A stretch of 64,000 bases of DNA from Ursus arctos (taxonomy: Eukaryota > Chordata > Mammalia > Carnivora > Ursidae). Position numbers and translations under genes: made by a program. The notes under the pieces are model-generated. The model was given only the letters and a program-made list of their open reading frames with translations, was not told where the DNA came from and searched no databases. The stretch is from positions 10,981,001-11,045,000 of the forward strand of contig NW_026622963.1 in NCBI RefSeq assembly GCF_023065955.2. The letters run 5' to 3'. How positions within the stretch are numbered: the first letter of the stretch is position 1; each line of letters starts with the position of its first letter. Below are positions 58,735-64,000 of this stretch, in pieces.

Positions 58735-59450
58735 TTAAAGATATAATTCACACACCTCTTTAGTGTACGATTTCAGTGGTTTTTAGTATGTTGGTATACA
58801 AGGTACTTTAGTATCAAGATTGTACAACCATCACCACTATCTAATTCCAGAACATCTTCATTAACCCAGAAGAAATTCCATGCCCATTAGCAGTCACTCC
58901 CCATCCCCTACCTCCAACCCCTGGCAACCTCTGATATACTTTCCACCTCTATGGACATTTCATATAAATGGAATCATACATAATGTGACTTTCTGTGTCT
59001 GGCTTCTTTCATTGAGTGTAATATTTTCAAGGTTCATCCATGTTATAGTATGTATCACTACTTCTTTCCTTTTTACTGATGAATAATATTTCTTTGGATG
59101 GCTATACTACACTTCATTCATCAACTGATGAACATTTGGATTTGTTTCTATTTTTTGACTCTTACGAGTAGTGCTGTTATGAACATCTGCATAAAAGTTT
59201 TTATGTGCATATATTTTCTTTTTTTTTAAAATTAATTTATTTGACAGAAAGAGAGAGAGCACAAGTAGGGGGAGTAGCAGGTAGAGGGAGAAGCAAGCTC
59301 CTTGCTGAGCAGGGAGCCCGATGTGGAGCTCCATCCCAGGACCCTGGGATCATGATCTGAGCTGAAGGCAGACACTTAACTGACTGAGCCACCCAGGCGC
59401 CCCTGTATTTTCAATCTCTTGGGTATGCAAACTAGGAGTAGAAATGCAAG
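58735..59450 (-). mobile_element. L1M 3'-region fragment (antisense), split by a SINE
   Basis: TAAAGATATAATTCACACAC, AATGGAATCATACATAATGT, GGCTTCTTTCATTGAGTGTA and TGATGAACATTTGGATTTGT; resumes after the SINE with ATTTTCAATCTCTTGGGTAT. Same family type as 17435-18100. Confidence 0.8.
59221..59403 (-). mobile_element. CanSINE
   Basis: T-run left end, inverted head GCCACCCAGGCGCCCC. Only a short imperfect flank match (TATTTTC). Confidence 0.93.
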
Positions 59451-59744
59451 TTAAGTACCTCTTGATATCCAAATCTATTGTTTCTGAGTTCTGAGAGCTT
59501 GAGTTATCTTTCGCAATGCAAACAACTCTATACTGACCTCTCCATCCCACCTTCACTCAAACACCTGGAGTCTTCGGAGTCTACACGTTAATTGCAACTT
59601 ACTTCTTTCCACTTAAATTGAAGACAGGGATCAATTCTCACAGTTTTGATCATACAGTAGTTGTTTAATATATGTTCATTGATACACTGACATCCTGAGA
59701 TGCTCACAAATGCGAGAATGAGGACTTATTCGTTCCTTCATTTG

Positions 59745-60560
59745 GCAGATACCTGAGTTGTACACTGGTCACTGTGCTTAATGTTCGGTACAAATAGTGC
59801 ACAAAAGTTAGTAAGTTCCATCATACCCCAAGTGCCACTTCAACTCCACAAATATGCACTATATACTTATGATGTGAATAGCATTGTGTCAGGTATTTCA
59901 GCAGACACAGACAGGAAAAAGATATAGTCTGCAGCCTTTTATGGCAGTACATAAGCTCCACATACAAAAATAACAACAACAGGGGCGCCTGGGTGGCACA
60001 GCGGTTAAGCGCCTGCCTTCGGCTCAGGGCGTGATCCCGGCGTTACGGGATCGAGCCCCACATCAGGCTCTTCAGCTATGGGCCTGCTTCTTCCTCTCCC
60101 GCTCCCCCTGCTTGTGTTCCCTCTCTCGCTGGCTGTCTCTATGTCTGTCAAATAAATAAATAAAATCTTTAAAAAAAAAAAAAAATAACAACAACAAAAG
60201 CAAACAACAGCAGCAGCAGCAATGGATGCTAAATGCCATAAGGAAAGTACAAAAGGCTCTGGAGAGTCAATGGTAAGAGCATATATGCTTGAAAGAGTGG
60301 AGTGAGAAGGACCAATATCAGAAAATACTTCCTGAAGTTGAAGGTGGTAGGGCCTCCAAGATGATGGCATTTTGACAGATAGGGATTCCTAGCTAAAGAG
60401 AAAATGTTTCAGGTGGAGGATAGCAAGATTGAAAGGCTGGGTACAGTACAGAATTTTTTTCAGAGACCAATCCAGTTAGGAATGTGTAGATGGGTAATGA
60501 GTGAATGTTAGGCTTAGTATTTAAATAGGTTTAGAAGAATCATTTGAAAGCCTTTCTGTA
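59745..60560 (-). repeat. L2-like fragments (antisense), split by a SINE
   Basis: Text such as CCACAAATATGCACTATATA and TTTCAGCAGACACAGACAGG left of the SINE, and AATACTTCCTGAAGTTGAAG right of it, resembles reverse-complement L2 3' sequence. Strongly decayed. Confidence 0.5.
59982..60180 (+). mobile_element. CanSINE, perfect 16-bp target duplication, very young
   Basis: GGGGCGCCTGGGTGGCACAG head, complete CT-rich body and A-tail. AAAAATAACAACAACA at 59966-59981 and 60181-60196. Little sign of decay. Confidence 0.97.
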
Positions 60561-60717
60561 ACAATTCAAATTACTTTGCTGATTCCTTAATCTTTTCTTG
60601 AAACTCTTCTATTATATATACTTTCTAAAGTGATTATGGATATTAGAAATTTCTCCTTCTCACAAGAGATAGAAAATAAAATCTTAATAGCAGAGCAGGC
60701 TGATAGAAGAAGGCATA

Positions 60718-60917
60718 GGGGCGCCTAGGTGGCACAGCGGTTAAGCGTCTGCCTTTGGCTCAGGGCGTGATCCCAGCATTGTGGGATCAAGCCCCACATC
60801 AGGCTCCTCTGCTATGAGCCTGCTTCTTCCTCTCCCACTCCCCCTGCTTGTGTCCCCTCTCTTGCTAGCTGTCTCTATCTCTGCCAAATAAATAAATAAA
60901 ATCTTAAAAAAAAAAAG
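60718..60917 (+). mobile_element. CanSINE, perfect 13-bp target duplication
   Basis: Head GGGGCGCCTAGGTGGCACAG. AGAAGAAGGCATA at 60705-60717 and 60918-60930. Confidence 0.96.
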
Positions 60918-61059
60918 AGAAGAAGGCATAATTTCAATAATTCTGGCACCGCATCTCCATACTTTGGGGGACATGTAAGGCTTAAAACACACATGTACGC
61001 AAATCATAATGGCCAAAATAGCAGAAGCAAGACTGGAATAAAATAATTGCATTCATTAA

Positions 61060-61235
61060 GGTCCTAACACCAGGCATTGTGCCAGGTGATTTACCCAGAA
61101 TATACTCAATCCGCCAAACAACCCTATTTAGGTTTATGGCAACTGAGTCTGAGAGGTCAAATAAATTTTTCAAGGTAACAAAGCTAGTAAGCTCAGCTAG
61201 TAAAAGGTGGATATGAGTTTTGAAACCAGGCCTCT
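61060..61235 (+). repeat. MIR3/L2-type ancient repeat
   Basis: CAGGCATTGTGCCAGGTGAT, CAACCCTATTTAGGTTTATG and AACAAAGCTAGTAAGCTCAG; third copy of the type seen at 39590 and 55155. Confidence 0.6.
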
Positions 61236-61454
61236 CCGATCCCCTATTTTCTCTATTGCTCACTTCTGTTTTTAGTACATAAAGGAGACCAGGGGCTTTA
61301 ATGGTCTGGAGAAAAGTTAGGCTGAAATAGTCAAAACTAGTTTTGGAATGGCTTACAGATTGAGATCCGGAGAGATGAAGTTTAGGGCTGCTTCTCGATC
61401 CAGTATGAACAATGATTGTATGATAGATCTTATTTAGGAATACCAAGGCAGCAA

Positions 61455-61595
61455 TACTCTGCTTTTCGTTTGGACACTAGAGAGTAAATTCCAAGCGAAT
61501 AGGGTTATTTGTCTGTACTCACTGATACATCCCAAGTCCCTAGAACAGGGTCTATCCCACAGTAAGCGCTCAGTAAACTTTTGCTGACATAATGA
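61455..61595 (+). repeat. L2 3'-end fragment
   Basis: TCCCAAGTCCCTAGAACAGG, ATCCCACAGTAAGCGCTCAG and TAAACTTTTGCTGACATAAT follow the L2 3' end. Confidence 0.7.
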
Positions 61596-61599
61596 AGTC

Positions 61600-64000
61600 G
61601 TGTAAGGAGTATTTTCATTCGAATACTCTTGAAATAGAGATAAAGACAGCAGAGTAGTAACTTTAAAAACCATTCAAGTTGTTAGGATACTCTCTTTAAC
61701 ACTCAACCTCATGGCAAAAACAAACTACCAAAACAACAAATATACAAAAAAGCAATAGTTGTAAAACATTAGCATGATTTTACAATGAAAGGTGGACAAA
61801 AGAAATTAAAAGACACTTTTGCACTTTATATAGCACCTAGCACTCTGTGGGTAATCAAATTTCAGTGAAATGGAATACAGAATTTTGGCCTGTTATTTTA
61901 ATGTTTTAAACTTTTGTGAGCAGCATATCCAATGACCATTTCTGGAAAAGAAAATGGTTATCTAATCTGAGTACCTTAAAAGTACCAACAATTTCTTTCT
62001 TTTAGATGGCAAGCAATGGAATGAAACTCTCAAAATCATTAACTCAAAGAAGTAGCAGAGTACACTTCCATTAAGTCTTTATTTTTCTAATTTTGATACT
62101 ATGTTTCTATTAAAACATACAAAGAAAGCTGCAACAAAGAGCGCAGAGGGGAAAAAAAAGTCTTTGGAAGATAGCAATCCTTTCTAAAGAAACACTTCTA
62201 AAGATTTAAAGAGAATAAAAGCAGGTTCCATGGACTTTTCCCTCTGTTTCTCACAAGCTTTTCTAATATTTCTTCTTTGATGGAACCAATGAATAACTAC
62301 CACTTATCACAAAACGGCTTCTTTCAGATATGTGCTGTATATATTACTTTCTTCAGAACAGACAGTTCTTCAAGCTGCTCAAGTCTTTCAGCTGCAGCAA
62401 TTTTTCTTATTTCTGTTATACTGCAATTCTTCCACGGAATATCATAAAGACCCAATTAAAAAAACTCCTTTGCTCTCCAGTTTCCTAAAGGCAATACTAC
62501 GTAGCTCAATCAATATTTTAACTAAATTTTCTCTCTTTTTCATTTAGTTCCACAATCTTTGCTTACTTCAATAATTCGTAATACTATAGTTTAATTTGTC
62601 AGGGTGATCATATCATATTTTCTTTTATAATACATTACTATGGAAGATAGTGAGCACTTTCTTTCTAATCAATTAATTAATACTTGCTTGAGGCAGTCTA
62701 ACATGTCCCTAGCCTTCAATTAATAATAACATAGACATTATCATGTCTTGCCAATTTTTGCAGAAATGTTGTAGTCTTTTAAAAGATAACTCACTGATTT
62801 TAGGGTCTTAGATTTTTTTTTTAAATGTTTACAGAAGGTTGGAACATATATTTTTCCTTACTGTAATACTTAGTTTAAAAGACATCTTCTAATAAATTCT
62901 AAGTGAAATAACTTTTTAAAAGACCTAGAATTAAAACAACTGCAAATTCTGAGGATAGATTAGGTAACAAATCCCAAAGAAAAAATACATAGGCCTTATT
63001 CTTTTAAAAATCCTTTAAAGACATTACGGTTCATTTGATATTCTAAAATGACTAAAACTGAGATTTCACAGGCTCCAGAATGACTCCTTCAGTACACACA
63101 CACACACACACACAGTGATACTTGAAAAGAGAAGCCAAGAAATCTAAATTGTTGAGTGTTTATTACCACTTTACATATCATTTCTTATAAAACATTGAGA
63201 ACATAGGAAAAATAAAAAGTTGTCTTATTCATCTTTTGCCCTTTGTGAGCCGAATGTCCTGCTTGCTTAAAATCTAGCTAAGTATCATGATCCTTGCACC
63301 ATGGTTTGAAAACACAAAGAGCAGATACCAGTTTTTAATCAGTGCTGAAATTAATTATACTACAAAGGGGAAAAATTACCAATGCACAACTCTCAAAAGT
63401 GCTACATGAAAGTTACATGTAAGAATTTTTAAGGTTGAGGAAGTTGTTTTCAGGTACAGGGCAAAAGCTGTAGCTTCAAATCAACAGGTCCAAGAATTTA
63501 AGACACCAATCCTATCAGTTAAGGTAACACCAAGTATTTCAGTACTTTAGTATGATATCTCCACTCTTGTAAGGTGAAAATGCCTCATAATTTAGGTAAA
63601 ACGTTGAGTCCTATAATAAGCCACCTCCTTAAAAGAGCAGCTACAGAGTTCCGGTGGCATGCCAAGACAGAGACCACCACTATACCTCACTGAATCCAGG
63701 TTGGACTTGAGTAGGGGAGCAGAGCTGGGAAATCCATTAATTACACAAGAAAGTATGTCTTGTGGAACTGAGCAATTTTAACAAAGGTCTTCGAATACTT
63801 TGATGAACGCTTAAAAAAATCGGGGGGGAAGGAAATTTTCATTCTCACACGTAGAAATAAAACTCATAAATTCTGACTGGAGGCTGGTGATTAGCACAAC
63901 TTTGGGGAATAACCTAACTTTTCACATGAAACACAATCCTAAAACTTTAAGATACCGTCTATGCAAATGGCACCAAGTATCACGTTTTCAAGCCTTCGCC
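61600..64000. other. Repeat-poor right end
   Basis: Apart from a CA repeat at 63093-63114, no transposon, exon or CpG island is recognised. AT-rich on both strands. Confidence 0.55.
63093..63114. repeat. (CA)n microsatellite
   Basis: About 11 CA units, not attached to a recognised mobile element. Confidence 0.9.

Larger units (their letters stand above)
13716..64000 (-). other. Probable HMG20A 5' intron or upstream region
   Basis: About 50 kb upstream of the first coding exon with no coding gene and no CpG-rich promoter. HMG20A has 5' noncoding exons in other mammals, so most of this is inferred to be long 5' intron, with the promoter right of the window. Almost all recognisable sequence is transposon-derived. 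Confidence 0.6.

Noticed and set aside
59982..60060. tRNA-like heads of SINEs as tRNA genes
   Set aside because: The tRNA-Lys-like part is degenerate, lacks an intact cloverleaf and is followed by SINE body and A-tail.
13716..64000. CpG-island promoter of HMG20A or LINGO1 exons
   Set aside because: No CpG-rich stretch and no LINGO1-like coding sequence seen anywhere to the right edge.

Overview
This is a stretch of mammalian nuclear DNA, almost certainly from a caniform carnivore and most likely a bear or close relative. The main evidence is 27 carnivore tRNA-Lys-derived SINEs (CanSINEs). Their heads read like GGGGCGCCTGGGTGGC and their tails like AAATAAATAAATAAAATC. The long CT-rich body seen in many copies is, from memory, the form common in ursid genomes. 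Carnivore-type L1 3' ends point the same way. The species call is an inference.

One host gene is recognisable: HMG20A (iBRAF), on the minus strand. Five consecutive coding exons occupy 3261-13715. They carry the start codon, the acidic N-terminal region, the complete HMG box and the first residues after it: 615 coding bases, 205 codons, with correct phase across every junction and GT/AG at every splice site. The remaining coding exons (coiled coil and C-terminus) lie beyond the left edge. The roughly 50 kb right of 13715 has no other coding gene that I can see. It is best read as the long 5' intron or upstream region of HMG20A. There is no CpG island, so the promoter is probably beyond the right edge. 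Two exon-like segments with good splice sites (16353-16429 and 35121-35173) are candidate 5' noncoding exons.

Layout: 1-13.7 kb, HMG20A exons with introns holding CanSINEs, an old L1 3' UTR, a pogo/Tigger-like DNA transposon and an L2 fragment with a visible reverse-transcriptase YADD box. 17.4-31.2 kb, a 14 kb LINE block in which an old L1M was split by a nearly full-length carnivore L1, both later hit by SINEs. 31.5-43.6 kb, SINE-rich DNA with L2, MIR and L1 fragments and a long TTTC/CT microsatellite. 43.6-46.9 kb, unusually free of recognisable repeats. 46.9-54.2 kb, an L2 followed by a large antisense L1M broken by three SINEs, a solo LTR with a 5-bp target duplication and an MLT1 LTR. 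54.2-64 kb, MIR/L2/L1 fragments, a stacked SINE pair, two young SINEs and a repeat-poor right end.

I found no convincing undescribed biological system. The most informative signals are the order of nested transposon insertions and the candidate noncoding exons. Repeat family names were assigned by recognition, not by a database search.
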